Source: DATIHQ01 sp035480535 (GTDB taxonomy: Bacteria; Chlamydiota; Chlamydiia; Chlamydiales; SM23-39). From it: 24,094 nt of DNA. This document shows, piece after piece, positions 1 to 8,709 of this stretch. Positions within the stretch are counted from its first letter, which is position 1. Every line of letters begins with the position of its first letter. The stretch is from assembly GCA_035480535.1 (NCBI GenBank), contig DATIHQ010000027.1, positions 1-24,094 on the forward strand. The letters run 5' to 3'. The notes beneath the pieces are model-generated. The model was given only the letters and a program-made list of their open reading frames with translations, was not told where the DNA came from and searched no databases. The translations under genes and the position numbers were made by a program.

Positions 1-2
1 TT

Positions 3-884
3 ACGGCGGCAGTTGCTGTCCCAGCAACTCTATTAGCCGCTTCGATCGGACCGCCTATTGCAACAGCGACTGGATGCGGAGCTTTATATTTGATCTCTCG
101 CAGTTCGGAATTAAAAGAAAAAGTCAAAACTCTCTTCAGAAGGCTTCCTGATGAAACCCCTGAAAATGCCCGATCTAGAATCCGGAAAAATATCCGAAAT
201 GCGATTTTAGGGACCTGTGTTTTTAGCGGCTTGGTTGGCACTGCTGCCTATTTTCTTTCCGATGTCTTCCAGTCAAATACTTACTCAATCACATTGCGCA
301 GCCAAACAGATGCCGTCGTATTTGCAGAATATGGAGTCTTAGCGCTCGGTCATCTTGCCTTTGCAAAGGGCCGCTACCAAAACAAGCAAAAAATTGCAGC
401 TATTTATTATTTTCTAAACGCCCTCATCTCTGTTGGATTCCCGATCGCCTATTTTAAAACTTATGATCACAATGGCCCTTTGCGGCTCCATCATTCATGG
501 ATTGGCCAGGCCCTCCAATTACTACCTGGAGTCAATAGCAAGATTCTAGGTGCCGCTCTCTCTCTCGATAGTCTCAATTATATTGCGACAACCCCTGGCT
601 ATACCGAATTTCAAATGGATAGTGCTGGAACTATCTGTCAAGTATATAGTCCCTATGGCTTAGATAATATAGTGGTCGAGAACTTCGAAGCTGTGATGAA
701 GTCGATCTCAATCGGATGCGGTCTGGAATTCCTGGGTTTTTTATTGAAAGACCGCGCCCCTACCATCGAGCCTGATTCTCATCCCAGTGTTAGAAATCTG
801 CCCGAAATCGAAAATTCGCAACCATCGCCCACCCCTTCTCAGTACGATTCAATCCCAAGCCCAGTTGATTCAGGTATTGTCTAA
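3..884 (+). CDS. Unknown multi-pass membrane protein, 5' end cut by window
   Basis: The reading frame is open from the first full codon of the window, so the true start lies upstream; a TTG at 90 is only an internal candidate. The visible part is about 293 residues. It shows hydrophobic stretches near the left edge (AAVAVPATLLAASIG and following), then AILGTCVFSGLVGTAAYFL, VVFAEYGVLALGHLAFA and IAAIYYFLNALISVGF, and perhaps AVMKSISIGCGLEFLGFLL. This is consistent with four or five membrane spans. The end is a polar Ser/Pro-rich tail (SQPSPTPSQYDSIPSPVDSG). I recognise no family. Paired hydrophobic hairpins occur in chlamydial inclusion-membrane proteins, but that assignment would be speculation. 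It converges on holB, with stop codons 10 bases apart. Confidence 0.6.
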   Translation, partial: TAAVAVPATLLAASIGPPIATATGCGALYLISRSSELKEKVKTLFRRLPDETPENARSRIRKNIRNAILGTCVFSGLVGTAAYFLSDVFQSNTYSITLRSQTDAVVFAEYGVLALGHLAFAKGRYQNKQKIAAIYYFLNALISVGFPIAYFKTYDHNGPLRLHHSWIGQALQLLPGVNSKILGAALSLDSLNYIATTPGYTEFQMDSAGTICQVYSPYGLDNIVVENFEAVMKSISIGCGLEFLGFLLKDRAPTIEPDSHPSVRNLPEIENSQPSPTPSQYDSIPSPVDSGIV

Positions 885-894
885 AATCAATTCC

Positions 895-1797
895 TTAACC
901 GACAAGAAAATCCAAACAGGTAGAAAGTCTCATATTCCTCTGCACGGCCAAACGCGCCTTCTCGATTCTCTCTTCCCATGCCCCCAACGAAAGCCCCTCC
1001 CTCTCCGGCGCATCGGGGAAAAAGAGCTTTTCAGGACCAGCCCCCAATTCCCTTAAACACTGATCTCTCCCCCACATGTACGCCAAGGCCAATAGATGAT
1101 CCACCCCCCGGCTCATCCGTACAGGATCCTCATCCTCGACCAGCTCTTCCAGCTTCTCTAAATCCCCATACTTCTCATACTCACGCCTCTGCCCTGCCAA
1201 GAGAGCAAATAGAATCTGCTGCTGTTCCCCAATTTTGGGATTCGTCGCCAATTCAAACGCCCGCCCCGCCGAGCCTTGTCCCATCTTCGCCCAATGCACA
1301 GGATGCCCTGCCCTCTTGAGCAATGTAGAAATCATTTCCTCTGTCAGTGGCTGAAAGGTTAAATGAATGCAGCGCGACACGATTGTCGGGAGCAGTTCCT
1401 GCGGCGCCTGTGTCAGCAAGATAAAGGTCGTATCCTCAACCGGCTCTTCCAGCGTCTTCAGCAAAGCATTTGCGCTGGCCGCCTGCATTCTTTCCACATC
1501 TTCCAACACGAACACCTTCCGCCCCGCCTCAAATGGCGCGCGGTGTGACTCATCGATCATTTCCCGGATCGTCTCAATGGCAAAAACACCGCTCTTTCCC
1601 TCCGGCTTCACCAGATGATAATCGGGATGATTCTCCTTCTTTGACCCCAGCAACTCCGCCGCCACTTCCCGCGCGAACAACGCCTTCCCAATCCCCTCCA
1701 TCCCCGAGAACAGCAGCGTCTGCGCCAGCACCCCCTGCTCCATCGCCCGGCTCAAGTAATCCTTTGCCGGCTCATTGCCCAAAATGCTTTCAAACAT
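895..1797 (-). CDS. holB: DNA polymerase III delta' subunit (clamp loader)
   Basis: A 300-residue AAA+ clamp-loader subunit, expected to help open and load the beta sliding clamp in the replisome. The P-loop is GMEGIGK (residues 32-38). KVFVLEDVERM (94-104) is the Walker B region, followed by ALLKTLEEP (111-119) and the clamp-loader SRC motif (141-143), all typical of delta'/gamma proteins. The usual zinc-binding cysteines after the P-loop are missing: the stretch 50-66 has none. The length is close to the usual 300-335. The start has AAGGA eight bases upstream, and that signal overlaps the tmk stop codon (TAAGGA), so the two genes are probably translationally coupled. It is the last gene of the dciA-gyrB-gyrA-tmk-holB run and sits next to tmk, as in Chlamydia. 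Confidence 0.9.
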   Translation of the reverse strand: MFESILGNEPAKDYLSRAMEQGVLAQTLLFSGMEGIGKALFAREVAAELLGSKKENHPDYHLVKPEGKSGVFAIETIREMIDESHRAPFEAGRKVFVLEDVERMQAASANALLKTLEEPVEDTTFILLTQAPQELLPTIVSRCIHLTFQPLTEEMISTLLKRAGHPVHWAKMGQGSAGRAFELATNPKIGEQQQILFALLAGQRREYEKYGDLEKLEELVEDEDPVRMSRGVDHLLALAYMWGRDQCLRELGAGPEKLFFPDAPEREGLSLGAWEERIEKARLAVQRNMRLSTCLDFLVG

Positions 1798-1808
1798 AAA
1801 ATGGATCC

Positions 1809-2438
1809 TTATTTCGATAATAAAGGAAGGAGATGTCTCATCGCTTCTTTATAGACATTGGCGGGGGATTCGGCGGCATCGATGAGATGGAAGCGGCCTG
1901 GATCGGCGTTGTGGATGGCGATGTAGGCCTGGCGGATTCGTTCGTGGAAGGCGATCGTCTCCGCTTCAATGCGGTCGTGGGTGTGGGTGTTCTTGGCGCG
2001 CGTTAGGCCCAATTCAGGATCGATATCTAGATAAAGAGTCAAATGGGGTTTTAAGCCTTGGGAAATGAACTCGCAAAATTCAGCGACTTTCTCCATCCCC
2101 AATCCGCGAGCGGCGCCCTGATAGGCAATGGAGGAATCGTTGAAGCGATCGCAGAGGACGATCTTTTTCTGCTCCAATGCGGGGCCGATCACTTCGGCGA
2201 TATGTTGCGCCCTCGATGCCAGAAACAGGCACAGTTCTGCATAGGCCGACATGGAGCCTTGGTGGAGCAAAATATTTCGCACCTCTTCCCCCAGCTTCGT
2301 CCCGCCCGGCTCCCTCGTTCTTAGAAAAGAATATCCCTCTTTCGTTAAATAGCGGGCCACCTCGTCGATGAGGGTCGTTTTCCCAGCGCCCTCCCCTCCT
2401 TCAAAGGTAATAAAAAGGCCGCTCTTCAATCGCTTCAT
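1809..2438 (-). CDS. tmk: Thymidylate kinase
   Basis: 209 residues, the normal size for bacterial dTMP kinase, which phosphorylates dTMP to dTDP in the cytoplasm for DNA precursor supply. The P-loop is EGGEGAGKTT (13-22). TREPGGT (41-47) is the dTMP-binding segment, CDRFNDSSIAYQG begins near 96 with the DR pair at 97-98, and YLDIDPELGLTRA follows. The ATG at 2438 has no strong ribosome site, and the 143 bases upstream hold a large palindrome rather than a gene. Coupling to gyrA is therefore likely weaker than within the rest of the operon. The stop overlaps the Shine-Dalgarno sequence of holB. Confidence 0.93.
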   Translation of the reverse strand: MKRLKSGLFITFEGGEGAGKTTLIDEVARYLTKEGYSFLRTREPGGTKLGEEVRNILLHQGSMSAYAELCLFLASRAQHIAEVIGPALEQKKIVLCDRFNDSSIAYQGAARGLGMEKVAEFCEFISQGLKPHLTLYLDIDPELGLTRAKNTHTHDRIEAETIAFHERIRQAYIAIHNADPGRFHLIDAAESPANVYKEAMRHLLPLLSK

Positions 2439-2581
2439 GCATCAGGCTTATGTACATTTTTTTTACCACCGAGATCACCGAGAACACAGAGGTGGGGAAG
2501 CCCCACACCCCAAAGAATGCTTTGATTCTTTTGCGCGCATCGCGCCTCGGTGTTCTCGGTGGGCTCGGTGGTTAATTTTTT
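2439..2581. repeat. Palindromic multi-hairpin repeat between gyrA and tmk
   Basis: Two 28-base arms, 2465-2492 and 2545-2572, are inverted copies with about three mismatches. Each arm is built from 9-base tandem units of the type CACCGAGAA. Between the arms lie three smaller stems: GTGGGG-AAG-CCCCAC, AAAGAAT-gctttg-ATTCTTT and GCGCG-CAT-CGCGC. The transcript could fold into a branched, cloverleaf-like structure. T-runs flank both sides. The structure is plainly visible; its role is not. It could be a dispersed palindromic repeat, an mRNA processing or attenuation site inside the operon, or both. There is no coding capacity. Confidence 0.75.
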
Positions 2582-5032
2582 TTATTCTACTTCGGCGACG
2601 GCTTCGATCTTTTGCGAGCCCACCACAATGTCATCTTTTTCCTTCAGGTTCACTAGGCGCACTCCCTGCGTCGAGCGCCCCATGACGCGGACGTCGCGCA
2701 TCGGGATACGAACCGCCTGGCCGCCAGAAGACATAAGGAGAACGCTGTCGGAATCGGAGACGTTGAGAGCTGCGACGACGAGGCCATTGCGCTCAGAAGT
2801 GATGATGGAGCGAACGCCGATGCCTCCGCGATTGGTCTGGCGGAAGTCTTCGACAGCAGACCTTTTGCCGTAGCCATTTTCACAGATGACGAGGATCGAT
2901 TGGTCGGGAGTGACAACTTCGCAGCCGACGACGCGATCTTTTTCATTCTTGAGCATCACGCCGCGGACTCCGCGGGCGACACGCCCCATATCGCGAACGA
3001 GCGATTCATTGAAGCGGACCGCCATTCCATTGCGAGTGAAGATCATGATCTGCTGGCCCGGATGGGTCATGCGGGCAGCGATGAGCTCGTCCCCTTCGTC
3101 GATATTGAGGGCAAAGACCCCTTTGCGTCGCGGATTGCTAAAGGCAGAGAGCTCCGTCTTCTTCACAACGCCTTTGAGCGTGGCGAGGAGAATAGAGGCC
3201 TTCTCTTCAAAGTTGCGGACGCGGAGGATCGCGGCCACTTTTTCATTTTCGCGGATATCCTCGAGGAGATTGACGAGAGGGCGCCCTTTTGTGCGGCGGC
3301 CGGTCTCTGGAATCTGCCATACTTTTGTCCAATAACATCTGCCCAAAGTGGTGAAGAGAAGGAGATAATCGTGCGTGGAGGCGACATAGATATTTTTCAG
3401 CGTGTCGGCCTCTTTCTTCATCTCCATGCCGATGACGCCCGCGCCGCCTCTGCGCTGCTCGCGGAACGTGTCGATGGGCATTCTCTTGATGTAGTCATCG
3501 TTTGAAATCGTGATCACCACTTGCTCATCGGCGATGAGGTCTTCCATTTGGAATTCCCCTTCTGCAGCGACGATCTTGGTTTTTCTTTCCGATTTATGGA
3601 CTTTGCGGATCTCTTCGAGTTCTTCCCGAATGATATCGCGCACCATTGATTCTGAAGCTAAAACCGATTTGAAGTGAGCGATTTTTTCCAGCAAGTCTTT
3701 GTATTCGGCTTCGATCTTTTCAGCTTCGAGTCCAGTCAATTGATAGAGTCTTAAATCGAGGACGGCATTGGCCTGTTTTTCGCTCAAGCCGTAGCGGGCC
3801 ATGAGTTCGCTGCGGGCCGCATCTCGATTGCTGGAAGCGCGGATCACTTTGACTACTTCGTCCAAATGATCTAACGCCTTTAAATATCCTTCTAAAATGT
3901 GGGCGCGCGCCTCAGCTCGGGCGAGTTCATAGCGCGTTCTACGGCGGATCACCTCCATGCGGTGATCGATCCAAGCGCTCATGAAATGCTTGATATTCAT
4001 GGTGCGCGGCAGGCCGTGGTCGAGGGCTAGCATATTGCAGCCAAAGGTGACCTGCAGATCGCTATTTTTATAGAGTTGATTGATGGTCACATCGGGAATT
4101 TCGCCCCGTTTTAGCTCCAGCACGACGCGGAGGCCATCTTTATCCGATTCATCGCGGATATCGGAGATCCCGGTCAAAACCTTATTATTGATCAGCTCAG
4201 CCAATGCCTCGATCAATCGCGATTTATTGACGTTATAGGGCACTTCATCGACAACAATCTGCTGTCGACTATTGGGCATGTCTTCCACTCTCATCTGCGC
4301 ACGCAGCATCAACTTGCCGCGGCCCGTATGATAGGCCTCTTTAATGCCTCGGTAGCCGCAGATGACGCCTCCTGTCGGAAAGTCAGGGCCCGGCATCACC
4401 TTCATGATCTCATCGATCGTCACAGAGCGGTTGTCCAAAACGAGAAGCGTCGCATTGATCAATTCAATCAAATTGTGAGGCGGAATATTGGTCGCCATCC
4501 CGACGGCAATCCCCGAAGAGCCGTTGCAGAGCAAATTGGGGAATTTTGCAGGGAAAACGGTGGGTTCGGTCTTCGTTTCATCGTAGTTGGGAACCATCTC
4601 GACCGTTTCTTTGTCGAGATCTTCCATCAGCGCCATCGCTGCAGAAGTCAATCGCGCTTCCGTGTAACGCATGGCCGCTGGTGGGTCGCCGTCAATGGAG
4701 CCAAAGTTTCCCTGACCATTGATCAGCGTGTAGCGCATCACCCAATCTTGCGCCAAGCGCACCAGCGTCGGATAAATGACCGTTTCACCATGCGGGTGGT
4801 AATCGCCCGAGGTATCGCCGGAAATCTTCGCGCATTTACGGTGTTTGGCCCCTGGCGTCAAGTTCAACTGCCGCATCGCATACAAAATCCTTCTCTGCGA
4901 CGGCTTCAGGCCATCCCTCACATCAGGCAAAGCGCGCGAAATAATGACCGACATCGAATAGCGAAGGTAGCTCTCCTTCATCTCTTCTTCGACATTGCGC
5001 GGGACAATCACTTCATCTTTGGTATACGACAT
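2582..5032 (-). CDS. gyrA: DNA gyrase subunit A
   Basis: 816 residues. The catalytic subunit of DNA gyrase breaks and rejoins DNA during negative supercoiling. The N-terminal breakage-reunion domain carries the active tyrosine in AMRYTEARL (Y123). The C-terminal wrapping domain has the gyrase-specific GyrA box QRRGGAG near residue 527, which argues for GyrA rather than ParC. The quinolone-binding stretch is HPHGETVIYPTL: the E. coli Ser83 position is Thr (T84 here) and Asp87 is Pro (P88 here). The start is supported by AAGGG eight bases upstream, overlapping the gyrB stop (TAAGGG), so gyrB and gyrA are probably translationally coupled. The order gyrB-gyrA-tmk-holB matches chlamydial genomes. 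Confidence 0.96.
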   Translation of the reverse strand: MSYTKDEVIVPRNVEEEMKESYLRYSMSVIISRALPDVRDGLKPSQRRILYAMRQLNLTPGAKHRKCAKISGDTSGDYHPHGETVIYPTLVRLAQDWVMRYTLINGQGNFGSIDGDPPAAMRYTEARLTSAAMALMEDLDKETVEMVPNYDETKTEPTVFPAKFPNLLCNGSSGIAVGMATNIPPHNLIELINATLLVLDNRSVTIDEIMKVMPGPDFPTGGVICGYRGIKEAYHTGRGKLMLRAQMRVEDMPNSRQQIVVDEVPYNVNKSRLIEALAELINNKVLTGISDIRDESDKDGLRVVLELKRGEIPDVTINQLYKNSDLQVTFGCNMLALDHGLPRTMNIKHFMSAWIDHRMEVIRRRTRYELARAEARAHILEGYLKALDHLDEVVKVIRASSNRDAARSELMARYGLSEKQANAVLDLRLYQLTGLEAEKIEAEYKDLLEKIAHFKSVLASESMVRDIIREELEEIRKVHKSERKTKIVAAEGEFQMEDLIADEQVVITISNDDYIKRMPIDTFREQRRGGAGVIGMEMKKEADTLKNIYVASTHDYLLLFTTLGRCYWTKVWQIPETGRRTKGRPLVNLLEDIRENEKVAAILRVRNFEEKASILLATLKGVVKKTELSAFSNPRRKGVFALNIDEGDELIAARMTHPGQQIMIFTRNGMAVRFNESLVRDMGRVARGVRGVMLKNEKDRVVGCEVVTPDQSILVICENGYGKRSAVEDFRQTNRGGIGVRSIITSERNGLVVAALNVSDSDSVLLMSSGGQAVRIPMRDVRVMGRSTQGVRLVNLKEKDDIVVGSQKIEAVAEVE

Positions 5033-5043
5033 GCGAATAACCC

Positions 5044-7524
5044 TTAAATATCTAAGTTCTTAACTGATAATGCGTGCTGCTCGATAAAGAGGCGGCGAGG
5101 CTCTACCTCTTCTCCCATCAACATGGAGAACATCCGGTCGGCGGCCATTGCGTCGGGCAATGTGACCCGAATCAAGGTGCGGGTGACGGGATTCATCGTC
5201 GTCTCCCAGAGCTGATCGGCGTTCATCTCGCCAAGACCTTTATAGCGCTGTATTTCGATCCCTTTTCGTCCGTTGAGCCGCACGGCATCGATGAGTTCGC
5301 GCAGCGTGTGGAGCGGGATTGTCTTGTTCCCCTCTTCGAGCAGTTCAAAGAGCACTCCATTGGCGATGAGGTAGTGATCGAGCTTGAGCTTAAATGAGGC
5401 GAGCTTTTCATTGAGCGAAATGAGGCGGTTTGGATCGAAGAGCTCAACGAAGGCAAGCGCTTTAGGAACAAAGGCGCGCATCTCTTCAGTGACTTCTTCC
5501 TGAGGGATAGAAGCGAGCGTATCTTCGTGAATGCGCCGCTGTAAATCTTCATTGTCTTTTTTCAGGGCGCCCAATTCTTCATCGGAATAGACGAATTGAT
5601 ATTTCTCGCCGATCGCCACTTGATATTGAGGGTATTTTGCCCCTTGTTTTGCATCGATGAATTCGCGGAAAGGAACCCCTTTTCTCTCGACGGAGCCGAT
5701 GAACGTCTCCACTTCGAGAACGAGATCCAGGAGCTTTTCTGTCTCTTCTTTATCGTAAGCCTTTTTAGCGTTGGCAGAGCGGATCAAAATATCGCTTAAG
5801 CCAAGGCGCATCAGATATTCATCCATTTCCCTCTCCGAGTGGATGTATTGGCTCACCTTTTTGCGAGTCACTTTGAAAAGAGGCGGACGCGCAATGTAAA
5901 TGAACGTATTCTCGACGAGAGCCGGCATGTGGCGGTAGAAGAAAGTCAATAGCAGCGTTCGAATGTGAGATCCATCCACGTCGGCGTCGGTCATGATGAT
6001 GATTTTATGATAGCGTAGCTTCGCTAGATTGAAATTCTCCAGCCCGATTCCGCAGCCAAGCGCCGCGACCATCGCGCCCACTTCGGTGTTCTGCAAGATC
6101 TTTTGGATGCGCGCTTTTTCAACATTTAGAATTTTTCCGCGGATCGGCAAAATCGCCTGGAATCTCCGGTCGCGCCCCATTTTCGCAGAGCCGCCCGCAG
6201 AGTCTCCCTCAACGATGTAAATTTCGCAGAGAGCGGGATCTCTTTCTTGGCAGTCGGCCAATTTACCTGGCAACCGGGCGCCATCTAAAGCCGTTTTGCG
6301 CAGCGTCAATTCGCGCGCTTTCTTAGCCGCTTCTCTCGCCTGCGCCGCGATGATTGCTTTTTCTACAATTAATTTAGCAATGGAGGGGTTTTCATCGAGG
6401 AAAGTGGTCAATCCCTCCCCTACGATGGCTTGCGCAATCCCCGCGACTTCATTATTTCCCAGCTTCTGTTTTGTCTGCCCTTCAAATTGGGGATTGGGCA
6501 CCTTCACTGAAATCACGGCGGTCAGCCCTTCCCGCATATCCTCGCCACCTACAGTCAGCTTGTCTCCCTTTACGAGAGTGTGCCCCTTCATGTAATTATT
6601 CAGCACGCGCGTGAGGGCAGTAGAAAATCCGGTTAAATGCGTTCCCCCCTGCCGCGTCGAAATGTTATTCACGTAGGAGTAGATATTTTCCACATAGGTG
6701 TCATTCCATTGCATCGCCACTTCGAATTCAACGGGGCCATCATGCCCCTCTTTTACTGCATGCAAATAGATCGGCTTGGGAAATAGAGGAATTTTTCCTT
6801 CGTTCAAATAAGAGACAAAAGAGGCAACTCCCCCTTGATAATTAAAGCGGACCGCTTCTCGATTTGGATCTCTCTCATCTTGGAATAAGATGGTGATGCC
6901 CCGATTTAAAAAGGCCAATTCGCGCAGCCGCTTCACCAGAATGTCATAATCGAAACTTAAGACAGAGAAAATGGAATCATCGGCCCAAAACGATACTTTT
7001 GTTCCCCGTTTTGTCGTCGTCCCCAATTTTTTCAGCGGGCCCACAGGCTTGCCCTTCTCAAACGTCATCTCATAGACGTGGCCATTCTTATAAACCGTAG
7101 CGACCAACTTTTTGGATAGAGCATTTACGCAGGAGACGCCTACGCCGTGAAGTCCGCCGGAGACCTTATAGGTACCCTTATCGAACTTCCCGCCAGCATG
7201 CAGAATCGTCATGACGACTTCTAAAGCCGTTACTTCCCGTCCCTGCTTTTGCGATTCTTTCTCATGTTTCTCAATGGGAATTCCGCGGCCATCATCTTCG
7301 ACCGTTACGCCCCCATCGGCATGCAATGTTACGATGATCTGGGTGCAGTAGCCTGCCAGCGCCTCGTCGATGCTATTGTCGACTACCTCATAGACCAGCT
7401 GATGAAGGCCATTCGTATGCGTATCGCCGATGTACATCCCCGGCCTTTCCCGCACCGCCTGGAGCCCCTCCAATACAGTTATCGAGCTTGCGTCGTATTC
7501 TTTCTCTTTCGCCATCGTCGTCAT
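5044..7524 (-). CDS. gyrB: DNA gyrase subunit B
   Basis: 826 residues, ATPase subunit of gyrase. GHKL ATP-site motifs are EVVDNSIDEALAG (about 46-58), DDGRGIP and GGLHGVGVSCVNALS. The TOPRIM domain shows EGDSAGGSAKMGRD, PIRGKILNVEKA and the metal-binding DADVDGSHIRTLLLTFF. The C-terminal tail has QRYKGLGEMNADQLWETTMNP. About 160 extra residues lie between the TOPRIM core and that tail, as in the longer E. coli-type GyrB. The annotated ATG and a second ATG three codons later (7515) are both possible. AAGG sits only one base before the first but ten before the second, so the shorter form may be the real one. The gap to gyrA is 11 bases and to dciA 20 bases. Confidence 0.96.
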   Translation of the reverse strand: MTTMAKEKEYDASSITVLEGLQAVRERPGMYIGDTHTNGLHQLVYEVVDNSIDEALAGYCTQIIVTLHADGGVTVEDDGRGIPIEKHEKESQKQGREVTALEVVMTILHAGGKFDKGTYKVSGGLHGVGVSCVNALSKKLVATVYKNGHVYEMTFEKGKPVGPLKKLGTTTKRGTKVSFWADDSIFSVLSFDYDILVKRLRELAFLNRGITILFQDERDPNREAVRFNYQGGVASFVSYLNEGKIPLFPKPIYLHAVKEGHDGPVEFEVAMQWNDTYVENIYSYVNNISTRQGGTHLTGFSTALTRVLNNYMKGHTLVKGDKLTVGGEDMREGLTAVISVKVPNPQFEGQTKQKLGNNEVAGIAQAIVGEGLTTFLDENPSIAKLIVEKAIIAAQAREAAKKARELTLRKTALDGARLPGKLADCQERDPALCEIYIVEGDSAGGSAKMGRDRRFQAILPIRGKILNVEKARIQKILQNTEVGAMVAALGCGIGLENFNLAKLRYHKIIIMTDADVDGSHIRTLLLTFFYRHMPALVENTFIYIARPPLFKVTRKKVSQYIHSEREMDEYLMRLGLSDILIRSANAKKAYDKEETEKLLDLVLEVETFIGSVERKGVPFREFIDAKQGAKYPQYQVAIGEKYQFVYSDEELGALKKDNEDLQRRIHEDTLASIPQEEVTEEMRAFVPKALAFVELFDPNRLISLNEKLASFKLKLDHYLIANGVLFELLEEGNKTIPLHTLRELIDAVRLNGRKGIEIQRYKGLGEMNADQLWETTMNPVTRTLIRVTLPDAMAADRMFSMLMGEEVEPRRLFIEQHALSVKNLDI

Positions 7525-7544
7525 GCCTTATCTCATCTCTTTTG

Positions 7545-7859
7545 TTATCCCACTCGAAAGATAATATTTCGAATGGAAAATTTTTCTTTTAACCGCTGCA
7601 AAAGGCGCGGCTTTTCATGCTGGCAAAGCAAACCATATAGAGTAGAGCTTTTTACCTTCACCGTCAAGACCCCATCTTCAAAAGAAACCGGTTCCGTCAG
7701 GGGGCCCATTTTTTCCCCTATGAGCTCGAACCAAAACTTAAAGATTTCTTCCCTGGGATCGCTCATTTTCTGCCCTATTTCGCCCACCACTTCGGGCAGC
7801 AAATCGGAGATCCGTTTAATAGGGCTAAATATCCCGTGATAATTCCTAGGCGTTCGCAT
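7545..7859 (-). CDS. dciA: DciA-type (DUF721) helicase-loading protein
   Basis: 104 residues from the ATG at 7859. That start has GGAG seven bases upstream and a promoter-like pair just before it; the frame continues another 25 codons upstream, but that part reads through the promoter. The protein matches the DUF721/DciA pattern: an N-terminal LLPEVVGEIGQKM helix, then FWFELIGEKMGPLTEPVSFEDGVLTVKV, in which Trp-x(4)-Gly and the DG-L-V-V strand are the family landmarks, and a C-terminal IIFRVG. DciA proteins load the replicative helicase in bacteria that lack DnaC or DnaI. Its position directly before gyrB mirrors Chlamydia CT191-CT190. It is the first gene of the replication operon. The function is inferred from the family. 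Confidence 0.8.
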   Translation of the reverse strand: MRTPRNYHGIFSPIKRISDLLPEVVGEIGQKMSDPREEIFKFWFELIGEKMGPLTEPVSFEDGVLTVKVKSSTLYGLLCQHEKPRLLQRLKEKFSIRNIIFRVG

Positions 7860-7877
7860 AGAAAAGCTCCATCCCGA

Positions 7878-7906
7878 ACTATAGTTTACCCCGCGCATAA
7901 AAGCAA
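7878..7906 (-). promoter_or_regulatory. Sigma70-type promoter for dciA-gyrB-gyrA-tmk-holB
   Basis: On the minus strand TTGCTT (7901-7906) is followed after 17 bases by TATAGT (7878-7883). The -10 box matches five of six consensus bases and the -35 box three of six, with ideal spacing. Initiation would fall about 12 bases before the dciA start at 7859, with GGAG in between. It is the only good promoter seen upstream of the five-gene run. Confidence 0.5.
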
Positions 7907-7944
7907 CAGAGTTTTTTGAAAAAAGTGGGGCCAACCAAAACTCC

Positions 7945-7973
7945 TAGACTTCTACTGCAAATAATTGGATAAT
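7945..7973 (+). promoter_or_regulatory. Possible promoter of the ankyrin gene
   Basis: TAGACT (7945-7950), a 17-base spacer and GATAAT (7968-7973). The -10 box is five of six and the -35 box four of six. A transcript would start near 7980 and carry the strong GGAGG at 7991-7995. Confidence 0.4.
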
Positions 7974-8001
7974 TTGGGCCCATTATTTATGGAGGAATCT
8001 A

Positions 8002-8709
8002 TTGGTCCATTCCGTCGGCTCTAAACCAAATGATTTGTGTATAGCTGTGTTCCTGGCAATTCCCCAACCAGCCCTGATCGATCGCGTTCGCCATCTTCTC
8101 CAATCAGGGGCGGACGTCGAAGGAAATCGAAATTATCATCGTGATGGCGACTGTCCTTTGTATCATGCTGCAGTACATGGAGCAATAAAACTTGCAAAAT
8201 TGCTTTTAGATCACCGGGCAAATCCCAATCGTGTAGTCGATGGCAAACCCATATTGTGGCATGTTATCATGCGATGCAGCAGAATCGATGTAGCACATAT
8301 GATGAGGTTATTGATTCAGCGTGGCGCCAACGTAAACGAACAACATCCCCCTCTTCGAGCCATTCTTGAAACTGCATTTACAGATGGGCCTCTCGTTCCC
8401 ATCCCCGGTTATTTTCAAAATCCCATTACTATCTTAATTGAAAATGGGGCGGACTGTTCCTGTCTTGCAAAGAAATTCGTCGACCTTGTTAAAAGAACAT
8501 CGATCACTTGGCCCGAATACGATCAAAAAGTTGCCTATGCCCGAACTGTTTGGCGCACACGCCAAGCTGAGATCATGAGAATCGCCAGCCAACATCTTCT
8601 GCCAGAGCTTGCCCCGATCGTAAACGACTACTGTTTGGTTCTCGCTAAAAGCGCGGAAGAGGAAGTTTCCTCTCCTCCACGGAAAAGGCAAAAAACGGCT
8701 ATTGTTTAG
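8002..8709 (+). CDS. Ankyrin-repeat protein with basic C-terminal tail, candidate host-targeted effector
   Basis: 235 residues starting with TTG; GGAGG ends six bases upstream and no in-frame ATG fits better. Ankyrin-type units are recognisable: LIDRVRHLLQSGADVE (25-40), CPLYHAAVHGAIKLAKLLLDHRANPN (51-76), ILWHVIMRCSRIDVAHMMRLLIQRGANVN (84-112) and a weak ITILIENGADCS (142-153). Such repeats bind proteins and are common in effectors of amoeba-associated bacteria. After a helical region (HLLPELAPIVNDYC) the protein ends PPRKRQKTAIV, where residues 227-231 form a classical K-R-x-K nuclear localisation pattern. No catalytic domain or signal peptide is seen. It sits between the replication operon and ydfG, and its 3' end overlaps ydfG by 11 bases in convergent orientation. 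The effector role is inference. Confidence 0.8.
   Translation: MVHSVGSKPNDLCIAVFLAIPQPALIDRVRHLLQSGADVEGNRNYHRDGDCPLYHAAVHGAIKLAKLLLDHRANPNRVVDGKPILWHVIMRCSRIDVAHMMRLLIQRGANVNEQHPPLRAILETAFTDGPLVPIPGYFQNPITILIENGADCSCLAKKFVDLVKRTSITWPEYDQKVAYARTVWRTRQAEIMRIASQHLLPELAPIVNDYCLVLAKSAEEEVSSPPRKRQKTAIV

Noticed and set aside
2886..3505. Open frames on the plus strand opposite gyrA
   Set aside because: They are antisense shadows of a well-recognised gyrase gene, without ribosome sites or family motifs.
7860..7934. N-terminal extension of the DciA-type protein by 25 codons
   Set aside because: The extra codons lie over a promoter-like TTGCTT-N17-TATAGT pair, and the ATG at 7859 has GGAG at proper distance.
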